DNA from: Bordetella parapertussis
Lineage (GTDB): Bacteria; Pseudomonadota; Gammaproteobacteria; Burkholderiales; Burkholderiaceae_C
Length of the DNA stretch: 7,661 nucleotides
Direction of reading: 5' to 3'
Assembly: GCA_945873925.1 (NCBI GenBank)
Contig: CAMCES010000065.1
Coordinates: forward strand, 1 to 7,661
Part shown: positions 1-6,396 of the stretch, piece after piece
Layout of the letters: each line of letters starts with the position of its first letter
Position numbering within the stretch: position 1 is the stretch's first letter
Notes under the pieces: model-generated
Database searches by the model: none
The model's input: the letters and a program-made list of their open reading frames with translations, nothing else
Told to the model about the DNA's origin: nothing
Translations under genes and position numbers: made by a program

Positions 1-1
1 G

Positions 2-20
2 GGTTGGCGCGATGCCAACC
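2..20 (-). terminator. Possible terminator hairpin after the bacteriohemerythrin gene
   Basis: A perfect 7-base inverted repeat, GGTTGGC at 2-8 and GCCAACC at 14-20, encloses a 5-base loop. It starts 20 bases beyond the stop codon of the minus-strand hemerythrin gene, which is a normal place for an intrinsic terminator. The T-tract that would confirm it would lie left of base 1 and is not visible, so the hairpin could instead be an unrelated inverted repeat. Confidence 0.35.
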
Positions 21-39
21 TGTGTCAGGCCTTGCGGGT

Positions 40-561
40 TTAGGCGGCTGGCGCGGCTTCGTCCAAGGGCACGCCGCATTCGGGGGGAGGCGCACCTTCG
101 GGGCGCTCTTGCGGCTTGTGCACGATGCGGGTGACCGGGTCGTATTGCACTTCCTTGAGGTACATGGCCAAGACCGCGTCCATGCTTTTGGCATGGCTGT
201 CAAACCACACAGCGAGCTCGCCGGTGAGTTGACGCACCATGGCCAATTTGCCTTGATCTTCTTGGCCACGGCGCAGCATTTCACGCATGACCTTCAAAAT
301 CATCTCGTGCTCATCGCTGTGGCAGCCGCCTGGGCCAAAGTCCACGTCCAGCATCCACTGGTTTTCACCGTTGAAGTGCTCTTCGGTGTGGGCGATCAGC
401 TCGGTGAAGCTTTGCAGCAACTGGTCTTCGGGCGCGGTTTCAGTCGCGGCCAGCAGGTCCACAAACTCACGGTGGGTTTTATCCATCAGGTCCATGTTCA
501 TCACCAGGTCGTCCGACCAGGTGAGGGTGGGTTGCAGCTCCAGGGTGTGGTCGTGGCTCAT
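40..561 (-). CDS. Bacteriohemerythrin (di-iron oxygen-binding protein)
   Basis: This 173-residue protein belongs to the hemerythrin family: cytoplasmic four-helix bundles that bind O2 at a non-haem di-iron centre and are linked to oxygen sensing, storage or delivery in microaerobic bacteria. All seven expected ligands are present with family spacing: His30 (in DKTH), His62 and Glu66 (HxxxE), His81 and His85 (HxxxH), and His123 and Asp128 (HxxxxD). The bundle ends near residue 137. A tail of about 35 residues follows, rich in Pro, Glu and Ala, with no recognisable domain. No signal peptide, membrane segment or fused sensor domain is seen, so this is a stand-alone form. The start MSHDH fits the family, but no Shine-Dalgarno precedes it; a tandem GCCAACAC repeat sits there instead. 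The gene is divergent from the deacetylase operon. The family is certain; the exact physiological role is not. Confidence 0.93.
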   Translation of the reverse strand: MSHDHTLELQPTLTWSDDLVMNMDLMDKTHREFVDLLAATETAPEDQLLQSFTELIAHTEEHFNGENQWMLDVDFGPGGCHSDEHEMILKVMREMLRRGQEDQGKLAMVRQLTGELAVWFDSHAKSMDAVLAMYLKEVQYDPVTRIVHKPQERPEGAPPPECGVPLDEAAPAA

Positions 562-562
562 G

Positions 563-579
563 GTGTTGGCTGTGTTGGC
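563..579. repeat. Tandem 8-base repeat in the hemerythrin leader
   Basis: GTGTTGGC occurs at 563-570 and again at 572-579, separated by one base. Read on the minus strand this is two copies of GCCAACAC ending one base before the hemerythrin ATG, exactly where a Shine-Dalgarno would be expected. It could be a protein or RNA binding site, or chance. Confidence 0.5.
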
Positions 580-591
580 AAAAAGTGAGGC

Positions 592-597
592 ATCATA
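592..597 (-). promoter_or_regulatory. Possible -10 element for the hemerythrin gene
   Basis: Read on the minus strand, 597-592 is TATGAT, matching five of six bases of the sigma-70 -10 consensus and lying 30 bases upstream of the hemerythrin ATG, which would give a leader of about 24 bases. No good -35 hexamer lies 16-18 bases further upstream, so an activator or another sigma factor would be needed. No FNR-type TTGAT-N4-ATCAA site was found. The call is tentative. Confidence 0.25.
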
Positions 598-599
598 AA

Positions 600-645
600 C
601 CCAGAAGGTTTGACCTCTTGGCCTCGGGCAGAAGACCCCAGAAGG
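600..645. repeat. Pair of CCCAGAAGG direct repeats between divergent genes
   Basis: CCCAGAAGG occurs at 600-608 and 637-645, 37 bases apart start to start (about 3.5 helical turns). Similarity continues beyond the core: both copies are followed by one variable base, TT, two variable bases and CC. A 10-base perfect palindrome, GCCCATGGGC, follows at 650-659. These could be operator half-sites serving one or both divergent genes, but no known regulator motif was recognised and no convincing plus-strand promoter was found in this region. Confidence 0.4.
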
Positions 646-716
646 CTTAGCCCATGGGCCCTGCCAAAACCCCAGCCAGCTTTATCGGTTGACCTGCGCA
701 GACAATCCATTGCTCT

Positions 717-1646
717 ATGCAGGTTTACTACGCCGCCACCCAACTCCAAAAACTGCCCGATGGCCACCGTTTCCCCATGGGCAAATACGAGTTGCTGCGC
801 CAGCGGCTGGCCAGTGAGTTGCCACAACTGCGCCTGCAGCTGGCACCCGAGGCCAGCGATGGCGAGCTGGCCCTGGCGCATACCCCCGACTACATCGATG
901 CGGTTGTTCAAGGCCAGTTGAGCCCAGAGCAACAGCGTGAGATAGGTTTTCCCTGGTCCAAGGGCATGGTCGAGCGGGCGCGTCGGTCGGTGGGGGCCAC
1001 GGTGTGTGCCGCTCGCACCGCATTCAAAGAGGGCATTGCCGCCAACTTGGCGGGGGGCACCCACCATGCCTATGCCCACAAAGGCGGCGGTTTTTGTGTG
1101 TTCAATGACGTTGCGGTGTCGGCGCGGTTGATGCAAGCCGAATGGGGGAGGCAGAATTCACGCAGCTTGCAAGTCGCAGTGGTGGACCTGGATGTGCACC
1201 AAGGAAACGGCACGGCAGACATTTTTGCGCATGACAAGTCGGTGTTCACTTTGTCCATGCATGGCGAGAAGAATTTTCCTTTTCGCAAAGCGGCCAGCGA
1301 TTTGGACGTGGCCTTGCCCGATGGCTGCAATGACGAGACCTACCTGGAAGCCCTGAGCCGCGCCCTGGACGCCTTGCCAAACCGCTGCGCGCCTGACCTG
1401 GTGTTTTATCTGGCGGGTGCCGACCCGCACGAAGGCGACCGTTTGGGCCGCCTGCACCTGAGCTTTGAGGGTCTGCGCCAACGCGACCAGATGGTGTTTG
1501 CTTGGGCCAAGGACAGACGCTTGCCCTTGGCCATGGCGATGGCGGGTGGCTATGGCCGCGACATCACAGACACGGTGCAGGTGCAGATCAACAGTTTTGC
1601 CCTGGCGCATGCCACTTGGCAAGACTGGCAAAATGACCCGCCATGA
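717..1646 (+). CDS. Histone deacetylase family protein, class IV (HDAC11-like)
   Basis: This 309-residue zinc-dependent amidohydrolase of the arginase/deacetylase fold removes acyl groups from lysine or small amines in this superfamily; the natural substrate of bacterial members is mostly unknown. Core residues are present: the catalytic pair His116-His117 in GGTHHA; zinc ligands Asp159 and His161 in DLDVHQGNG and Asp236 in AGADPHEGDRLG; and the catalytic Tyr279 in AGGYG. The HQGNG and EGDRLG signatures resemble class IV (HDAC11) more than class I or II enzymes. The length covers the catalytic domain only, with no signal peptide, so it is probably cytoplasmic. The start at 717 gives the usual N-terminus (FPMGKYELLR at 19-28), but has no Shine-Dalgarno. 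The gene heads the operon and its stop overlaps the next start by 4 bases (ATGA). Acetylpolyamine amidohydrolase activity is an alternative. Confidence 0.93.
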   Translation: MQVYYAATQLQKLPDGHRFPMGKYELLRQRLASELPQLRLQLAPEASDGELALAHTPDYIDAVVQGQLSPEQQREIGFPWSKGMVERARRSVGATVCAARTAFKEGIAANLAGGTHHAYAHKGGGFCVFNDVAVSARLMQAEWGRQNSRSLQVAVVDLDVHQGNGTADIFAHDKSVFTLSMHGEKNFPFRKAASDLDVALPDGCNDETYLEALSRALDALPNRCAPDLVFYLAGADPHEGDRLGRLHLSFEGLRQRDQMVFAWAKDRRLPLAMAMAGGYGRDITDTVQVQINSFALAHATWQDWQNDPP

Positions 1647-2089
1647 CGTCTGCACAACCCCGCGCTCAAGCGCTGAGCCGCGACCACTTTCGCACCTTTC
1701 TGTCCATCAGCACCCGTTGGTCTGACAACGATGTGTACGGCCATGTCAACAACGTGGTGTATTACGCCTGGTTTGATACCGCGGTCAATGCCCATCTGAT
1801 CGAACATGGGGCGCTGGACATTCACGGCGGTCAAGCCATTGGTTTGGTGGTGGAGACGCATTGCAACTATTTCGCGCCGCTGGCTTTCCCGCAAACCGTT
1901 GAAGCGGGCATCCGAGTGGCACGCATGGGGTCGAGCAGCGTGCGCTACGAGGTGGGTTTGTTTGCCCAAGACGCAGCGCTCACCGCCGCGCATGGGCATT
2001 TTGTTCATGTGTATGTAGACCGCGACAGCCGTCGCCCGGTGAGCGCCTTGCCCACTGCTTTGACAACCGTTTTAGAAAGCCTGACATGA
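1643..2089 (+). CDS. Acyl-CoA thioesterase of the 4HBT hotdog family
   Basis: This 148-residue protein has the single hotdog domain of the 4-hydroxybenzoyl-CoA thioesterase/YbgC/FadM group, which hydrolyses acyl-CoA thioesters in the cytoplasm, usually as a dimer or tetramer. The family signature lies at residues 25-41 (RWSDNDVYGHVNNVVYY). Asp30, followed by GHVNN, is the likely catalytic acid, and the aromatic stretch YYAWFD begins the central helix. The length is typical. The chain length or type of its acyl substrate cannot be read from the sequence. Its ATG overlaps the deacetylase stop and its TGA overlaps the nitroreductase start, each as ATGA, so translation is probably coupled in both directions. 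No strong Shine-Dalgarno is visible, which agrees with coupling. Confidence 0.9.
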   Translation: MTSAQPRAQALSRDHFRTFLSISTRWSDNDVYGHVNNVVYYAWFDTAVNAHLIEHGALDIHGGQAIGLVVETHCNYFAPLAFPQTVEAGIRVARMGSSSVRYEVGLFAQDAALTAAHGHFVHVYVDRDSRRPVSALPTALTTVLESLT

Positions 2090-2784
2090 GCATCGCGTCG
2101 ACCTTAGAGCAAGCCGTTGACACCCGCATGTCGGCCAGGGCTTTCACCCAGCAAGCCGTTTCCAAAGAAGTGATCGAAGCGATTTTGGCGCTGGCGGCGC
2201 GTTCGCCCTCGGGCACCAACACCCAGCCTTGGAAGGTCTATGTCTTGCAAGGTGCCAGCCGCGACAGTTTGGTGACCAAGGTGTGTGCCGCGCACGATGA
2301 GATCCGCGCCAACCCAGAAAAAGCCGCCGAGTACCGCGAGCCCTACGATTACTACCCTGAAAAATGGGTCAGCCCGTTCATCGACCGCCGCCGCGAAAAC
2401 GGCTGGAGCCTCTACGGCTTGCTCGGCATTGGCAAGGCCGACAAAGACAAGATGCACTTGCAGCACCAACGCAATTACAAGTTCTTTGATGCACCCGTGG
2501 GCCTGATGTTCACCTTGGACCGGGTGATGGGCCGTGGCTCCTTGGTGGACTACGGCATGTTCTTGCAAACCATCATGCTGGGCGCCCGCGCCAAAGGCTT
2601 GCACACCTGCCCGCAAGCGGCCTGGAACGGCTTTGCCAAGATCATCATGCCGCACATCGGGGCAGGCGACAACGAGCTCTTGGTCTGCGGCATGGCGCTG
2701 GGCTACGCAGACCCAACCGACATCGTCAACACCTTTCGCACGCCGCGGGAAAGTGTGGAGTCCTTTACCCATTGGCTGGCCTGA
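2086..2784 (+). CDS. FMN-dependent nitroreductase family protein
   Basis: This 232-residue flavoprotein belongs to the nitroreductase family, dimeric FMN enzymes that use NAD(P)H to reduce nitroaromatics, quinones or other electron-poor compounds. FMN-contact motifs are in order: Arg14, Ser16 and Arg18 (RMSAR); residues 39-49 (RSPSGTNTQPW); the central helix MFLQTIMLGARAKGL at 158-172; CPQ at 175-177; the strand LLVCGMALGYADP near 198-210; and an Arg-rich FRTPRE segment near the C-terminus. A segment of about 50 residues around 85-135 (RRRENGW, LYGLLGIG, HQRNYKFFDAPVGL) resembles the nitrobenzoate-reductase-like subgroup rather than compact NfsB types; this subgroup call is from memory of the family and is tentative. 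The physiological substrate is unknown. It overlaps the thioesterase gene by 4 bases and is followed 12 bases later by pncB. Confidence 0.9.
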   Translation: MSIASTLEQAVDTRMSARAFTQQAVSKEVIEAILALAARSPSGTNTQPWKVYVLQGASRDSLVTKVCAAHDEIRANPEKAAEYREPYDYYPEKWVSPFIDRRRENGWSLYGLLGIGKADKDKMHLQHQRNYKFFDAPVGLMFTLDRVMGRGSLVDYGMFLQTIMLGARAKGLHTCPQAAWNGFAKIIMPHIGAGDNELLVCGMALGYADPTDIVNTFRTPRESVESFTHWLA

Positions 2785-2796
2785 ACAAAGCACCTC

Positions 2797-3978
2797 ATGA
2801 TCATCAACAGCTTGCTCGACACCGACCTTTACAAGTTCACCATGATGCAGGCGGTGTTGCACCAGTTCCCGGGTGCGCAGGTGGCCTACAAGTTCAAGTG
2901 CCGCAACCCTGGGGTGCAACTGGCTCAGTATGTGGATGAGGTACGCAGCGAAATCCACGGCCTGTGCCAACTGCATTTCAGCGAGGAAGAGCTGGCGGTG
3001 ATCCGAGGCATGCGCTTCATGAAAAGCGATTTCGTGGATTTCCTGGGCCTGTTCAAGCTCAATGAAAAATACATCACGGTGCAAGCCCTGCCCAATGGCG
3101 AGATCGATATCCAAATCAAAGGCCCTTGGTTGCACACCATCTTGTTCGAGATTCCCGTCTTGGCCATCGTCAACGAGGTGTATTTCCGTCGCACCTGCCC
3201 CACGCCCGACTTTGATGAAGGCCGCCGCCGTTTGGCCACCAAGATCGAGTTGATCAACAACGCCCAGCTCAATGATCTCAAGATCGCCGACTACGGCGGC
3301 CGCCGTCGCTTCTCCAAAGCCTGGCACCAAGAAGTGCTTGAGACCTTGATCCAAGGCTTGGGCACCATCCCCAGTGGGCGGCTCACTGGCACCAGCAACG
3401 TGTTGTTTGCCAGCAGTTTGGGTGTCACGCCCTTGGGCACCATGGCGCATGAGTATTTGCAAGCCTGCCAAGCGCTGGGCCCCAGGCTGCGTGACAGCCA
3501 GGTGTTTGGCTTTGAGACTTGGGCGCGGGAATACCGTGGCGACTTGGGTATCGCCTTGAGCGATGTCTACGGCATTGAAGCGTTTTTGCGCGATTTCGAC
3601 ATGTATTTTTGCAAGCTGTTCGATGGCGCTCGCCACGACAGCGGCGACCCGTTCACTTGGGGCGAGCGCATGATTGAGCATTACAAAAACAACCGCGTTG
3701 ACCCGCGCACCAAAATCTTGATCTTCAGTGATGGCCTGACCGTGCAGCGCACCATCGAGCTTTACAAACGTTTTGAGGGTCGCTGCCAATTGGCTTTTGG
3801 CATTGGCACCAACCTGACCAACGACTTGGGCTACGAGCCACTGCAAATTGTGATTAAGATGGTTGAGTGCAATGGGCAACCCGTGGCCAAACTGTCTGAC
3901 ACGCCCTCTAAAAACATGTGCGAAGACACCAACTACCTGGCCTATTTGCGCCAGGTGTTTGAAATCGCGCAGCCGTGA
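2797..3978 (+). CDS. pncB: Nicotinate phosphoribosyltransferase
   Basis: PncB makes nicotinate mononucleotide from nicotinate and PRPP, with ATP hydrolysis, as the Preiss-Handler entry into NAD salvage in the cytoplasm. The 393-residue length matches bacterial PncB (about 400). Diagnostic parts are the N-terminus LLDTDLYKFTMMQAVL at 6-21; DYGGRRRFS at 165-173; TSNVLFASSLGVTPLGTMAHEYLQ, 199-222, where His218 lies at the position of the transiently phosphorylated histidine; the phosphate-binding RHDSGDP at 279-285; and FGIGTNLTND at 334-343. The ATG at 2797 gives the standard N-terminus; only a weak purine stretch (AAAG) precedes it. The 12-base gap from the nitroreductase gene and 48-base gap to the next gene suggest one transcript. 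Neighbouring genes use flavin or nicotinamide cofactors, a suggestive but unproven link. Confidence 0.97.
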   Translation: MIINSLLDTDLYKFTMMQAVLHQFPGAQVAYKFKCRNPGVQLAQYVDEVRSEIHGLCQLHFSEEELAVIRGMRFMKSDFVDFLGLFKLNEKYITVQALPNGEIDIQIKGPWLHTILFEIPVLAIVNEVYFRRTCPTPDFDEGRRRLATKIELINNAQLNDLKIADYGGRRRFSKAWHQEVLETLIQGLGTIPSGRLTGTSNVLFASSLGVTPLGTMAHEYLQACQALGPRLRDSQVFGFETWAREYRGDLGIALSDVYGIEAFLRDFDMYFCKLFDGARHDSGDPFTWGERMIEHYKNNRVDPRTKILIFSDGLTVQRTIELYKRFEGRCQLAFGIGTNLTNDLGYEPLQIVIKMVECNGQPVAKLSDTPSKNMCEDTNYLAYLRQVFEIAQP

Positions 3979-4026
3979 AGTCATCATGGCGTAAATTGTT
4001 CAGCTCAACCTCTGTCACTCAAGACC

Positions 4027-5007
4027 ATGGCCAAACCCAAGATCATCGTTACGCGCAACATCTACCCTGAGGTCTTGACCCACCTCGCCCCGCATGTTGA
4101 GGTGACCGACAACCAAGCAGACCAAGTCTGGTCTTTGGACGGTTGGACAAGCCTGCTCAGCCAACACGATGGGGCGCTCACCATGGGCATCGAGCCGGTC
4201 AATGAGCAAGTGCTCAGTGCCTGCCCGCAGTTGCGTATCTGCGCCAACCTGAGCGTGGGCTACAACAACTTTGATGTGCCCGCCATGACCCGCCACAAGG
4301 TGGTGGCCACCCATGCCCCCGATGTCCTGACCGAAACCACCGCCGACTTTGGTTTCGCCCTGATGATGGCGACAGCGCGGCGCATCACCGAAGGTGAAAA
4401 CCACATTCGCCGAGGCGATTGGCGCCAATGGAAACTCGACTTTTTTTGCGGTGCTGATGTCCATGGCAGCACGCTGGGCATCATCGGCATGGGCCGCATT
4501 GGCCAAGCGATTGCCCGCCGTGCCGCGCATGGCTTTGGCATGAAAGTGCTCTACCACAACCGAAGCCGCTTGAGCGCCGAGCATGAGGCCGATTGCAAGG
4601 CCAGTTATGTCAGCAAGGCCGATCTGCTGAGCCATGCCGATCACGTGGTCTTGGTGGTGCCCTATTCGAAAGAAGCGCACCACACGATCGGTGCGGCAGA
4701 GTTGGCGCTGATGAGGCCCACCGCCACCTTGGTCAACATTGCGCGAGGTGGCATTGTCGATGATGCGGCTTTGGCGCATGCCTTGCAGTCCGGGCAAATC
4801 GCTGCCGCTGGTTTGGATGTGTTCGAGGGTGAACCCAAGGTGCACCCCGAATTACTCAAGTGCAGCAACATTGTGCTCACCCCGCACATCGCCAGCTCAA
4901 CCCGCGCCACCCGCATGCGCATGGCGATGCTGGCTGCAAATAACTTGATTTCCTTTTTCACCGAAGGCAAGGCCCTGACCCCACTCAACCCAGAAGTGTT
5001 GACATGA
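4027..5007 (+). CDS. D-2-hydroxyacid dehydrogenase (glyoxylate/hydroxypyruvate reductase type)
   Basis: This 326-residue cytoplasmic oxidoreductase probably reduces a 2-oxoacid such as glyoxylate, hydroxypyruvate or 2-ketogluconate to the D-2-hydroxyacid. The substrate-binding domain contains NLSVGYNNFDVPA at 74-86; the Rossmann domain carries GMGRIG at 154-159. The catalytic set is Arg240 (NIARGG), Glu269 (DVFEGEP) and His287 (TPHIAS), the same numbering I recall for Hyphomicrobium D-glycerate dehydrogenase. After the second strand comes HNRSR (177-181) instead of an acidic residue, which points to NADP(H) preference. GhrB-like enzymes are the closest well-known relatives, but the substrate is not settled, so no symbol is given. 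It starts 48 bases after pncB, a gap with no clear promoter or terminator, and its stop overlaps the rmuC start (ATGA). Confidence 0.93.
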   Translation: MAKPKIIVTRNIYPEVLTHLAPHVEVTDNQADQVWSLDGWTSLLSQHDGALTMGIEPVNEQVLSACPQLRICANLSVGYNNFDVPAMTRHKVVATHAPDVLTETTADFGFALMMATARRITEGENHIRRGDWRQWKLDFFCGADVHGSTLGIIGMGRIGQAIARRAAHGFGMKVLYHNRSRLSAEHEADCKASYVSKADLLSHADHVVLVVPYSKEAHHTIGAAELALMRPTATLVNIARGGIVDDAALAHALQSGQIAAAGLDVFEGEPKVHPELLKCSNIVLTPHIASSTRATRMRMAMLAANNLISFFTEGKALTPLNPEVLT

Positions 5008-6299
5008 ACATGGACAGCAATTGGCTCGTTGTTGGCAGCATGGCCGTGTTGTTTGCCGTGGCCATGTTCCTCATGCGTCGCATGGCGGCCAAGCCTGAGC
5101 AGACAAATCAACTCGCGCACCTGGAAGAAAAGATCGAGCGCATGTCCAGGGAATTGCGCTATGACATCAGCGAGGCTTCGCGCAACGACCGTCAGGAAAT
5201 GTCGCAAACCCTGACCCAGTTTCAGCAGACCTTGACCGAGCAGTTGGCGCTGATGCAAGCCAACTTGAACACCCAATTGTTGGCGCTGGGCGAGGGCAAC
5301 ACCCGCCGCATGGCCGAGGTGCGTGCAACCCTGGATCAGCAGTTGCAGCAGATGCAGCAAACCAACGTCGCCAAGCTCGACGAGATGCGCAAGACCGTCG
5401 ATGAGAAGCTGCAAACCACCCTGGAAGCACGCTTGAGCGAGAGCTTCAAGCAGGTGGCCGAGCGATTAGAGCAAGTGCACCAAGGCCTGGGCCACATGAA
5501 AACCTTGGCCCAAGGCGTGGGTGATTTGCAGCGGGTCTTGAACAATGTCAAAACCCGTGGCATTTTTGGTGAGGTACAACTCGAAGCCTTGCTCGAGCAA
5601 GTGCTCACCATCGAGCAGTACGGCAAGCAAGTGGAAACCAAACCACGCAGCAACCAGCGAGTGGACTTTGCCATCAAGCTGCCGGGGCGCAGCGACGACG
5701 GCAGCACGGTGTGGCTGCCGATTGACGCCAAGTTCCCGCGCGAAGACTATGAACGCCTGCTGGACGCACAAGACCGCGCCGATGTGCTGGGCGCCGAAGC
5801 CGCGGCCAAGGCCATGGAGGTGCGCATCCGCAACGAAGCCAAAAGCATTGCCGAAAGTTATTTGGCACCGCCTCACACCACTGACTTTGCGATTTTGTTT
5901 TTGCCGGTTGAAGGCCTGTATGCCGAGGTGCTGCGCCGCCCTGGCTTGATGGACAGCTTGCAGCGCGATTACCGCGTTACGCTGGCGGGCCCCACGACCT
6001 TGCTGGCCATTTTGAACAGTTTGCACATGGGCTTTCGCACCCTGGCTTTGGAGAAGCAGGCCTCCGAGGTTTGGAAGGTCTTGGGCGCAGTCAAGACCGA
6101 GTTTGATCGTTACGGCGAGTGGGTGGCCAAGGTGCGTGAGCAGGTGCAAAAAGCCGCCGACACCCTGGACCGCGCCGACACCCGCAGCAAACAAATGCGT
6201 CGGGTATTAAAGGGTGTAGAGGCCTTGCCTGAGGCCGAGGCTTTGGCGAGGTTACCCCTGGATGCACTGGACTCACTGGGATCGGGCGAAAACGACTGA
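5004..6299 (+). CDS. rmuC: DNA recombination protein RmuC
   Basis: RmuC limits recombination at short inverted repeats and is predicted to contain a restriction-endonuclease-like nuclease core; its exact activity is not firmly known. The protein has 431 residues. Residues 7-25 form one hydrophobic segment, probably an inner-membrane anchor, followed by Arg-Arg. A long Gln/Glu/Leu-rich coiled coil covers roughly 35-165. The RmuC core begins around 170: GIFGEVQLEALLEQVL at 186-201, VDFAIKLPG at 220-228, PIDAKFPREDY at 239-249, FLPVEGLYAEV at 299-309 and GPTTLLAILNSL at 329-340. Asp221, Asp241 and Lys243 fit a D-(D/E)xK pattern, an inference from the fold prediction. The C-terminal tail is short and acidic. 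The ATG at 5004 overlaps the upstream stop; an in-frame ATG at 5010 is an alternative start. It is the last gene of the run. Confidence 0.95.
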   Translation: MNMDSNWLVVGSMAVLFAVAMFLMRRMAAKPEQTNQLAHLEEKIERMSRELRYDISEASRNDRQEMSQTLTQFQQTLTEQLALMQANLNTQLLALGEGNTRRMAEVRATLDQQLQQMQQTNVAKLDEMRKTVDEKLQTTLEARLSESFKQVAERLEQVHQGLGHMKTLAQGVGDLQRVLNNVKTRGIFGEVQLEALLEQVLTIEQYGKQVETKPRSNQRVDFAIKLPGRSDDGSTVWLPIDAKFPREDYERLLDAQDRADVLGAEAAAKAMEVRIRNEAKSIAESYLAPPHTTDFAILFLPVEGLYAEVLRRPGLMDSLQRDYRVTLAGPTTLLAILNSLHMGFRTLALEKQASEVWKVLGAVKTEFDRYGEWVAKVREQVQKAADTLDRADTRSKQMRRVLKGVEALPEAEALARLPLDALDSLGSGEND

Positions 6300-6317
6300 T
6301 TCAATGGCCGATTTGCT

Positions 6318-6346
6318 TTGCTAATCAGTGAAAACCCTAGGCTATT
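6318..6346 (+). promoter_or_regulatory. Weak candidate promoter for the small membrane protein
   Basis: TTGCTA at 6318-6323 (four of six -35 bases) and GCTATT at 6341-6346 (three of six -10 bases) are spaced 17 bases apart. They lie in the 97-base gap after rmuC and would start transcription about 45 bases before the small gene. The match is poor, and read-through from rmuC would also explain expression, since no terminator with a T-tract is seen in this gap. Confidence 0.18.
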
Positions 6347-6383
6347 GGGTGGCTGAAAAGCACAATACTGCACCAATCTCAAC

Positions 6384-6388
6384 AAGGA
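6384..6388 (+). promoter_or_regulatory. Shine-Dalgarno that decides the start of the small membrane protein
   Basis: AAGGA lies 8 bases before the ATG at 6397, good spacing for a ribosome binding site. It favours 6397 over the in-frame ATGs at 6328 and 6388; the site overlaps the latter. It is the clearest Shine-Dalgarno in the window. Confidence 0.65.
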
Positions 6389-6396
6389 TGACGGCC

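Noticed and set aside
4..588. A 194-codon plus-strand open frame opposite the hemerythrin gene
   Set aside because: The minus strand encodes all seven di-iron ligands in correct spacing, so the plus-strand frame is a by-product of its codon use.
689..717. TTGACC at 689-694 as a -35 box for the deacetylase operon
   Set aside because: No acceptable -10 hexamer lies 16-18 bases downstream, and the spacing would place the transcription start inside the coding region.
558..1136. A 192-codon minus-strand open frame across the divergent region and the deacetylase 5' part
   Set aside because: It overlaps the deacetylase gene, including its catalytic GGTHHA region, and ends at the hemerythrin start; no motif or ribosome binding site supports it.
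2104..3987. A 627-codon open frame on the minus strand opposite the nitroreductase and pncB genes
   Set aside because: The plus-strand genes have full family motifs and share a frame, and their G/C-rich third positions avoid codons that would read as stops on the other strand. The antisense product is His/Gln/Val-rich without recognisable domains.
4441..4447. Run of seven T bases inside the hydroxyacid dehydrogenase as a possible programmed slippage site
   Set aside because: The frame continues normally through the run as Phe-Phe followed by Cys, and the full-length product matches the family; nothing suggests a useful alternate frame product.
4015..4845. A 276-codon minus-strand open frame opposite the hydroxyacid dehydrogenase
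   Set aside because: The plus strand encodes a complete dehydrogenase with all catalytic residues; the antisense protein has no recognisable motif and the composition of a shadow frame.
6331..6350. ACCC...GGGT short inverted repeat after rmuC as a terminator
   Set aside because: The stem is only about four base pairs and no T-tract follows, so it does not look like an intrinsic terminator.
6328..6396. N-terminal extension of the small membrane protein from the ATG at 6328
   Set aside because: The strong AAGGA site points to 6397, and the extra 23 residues look like untranslated leader sequence with no ribosome binding site before 6328.
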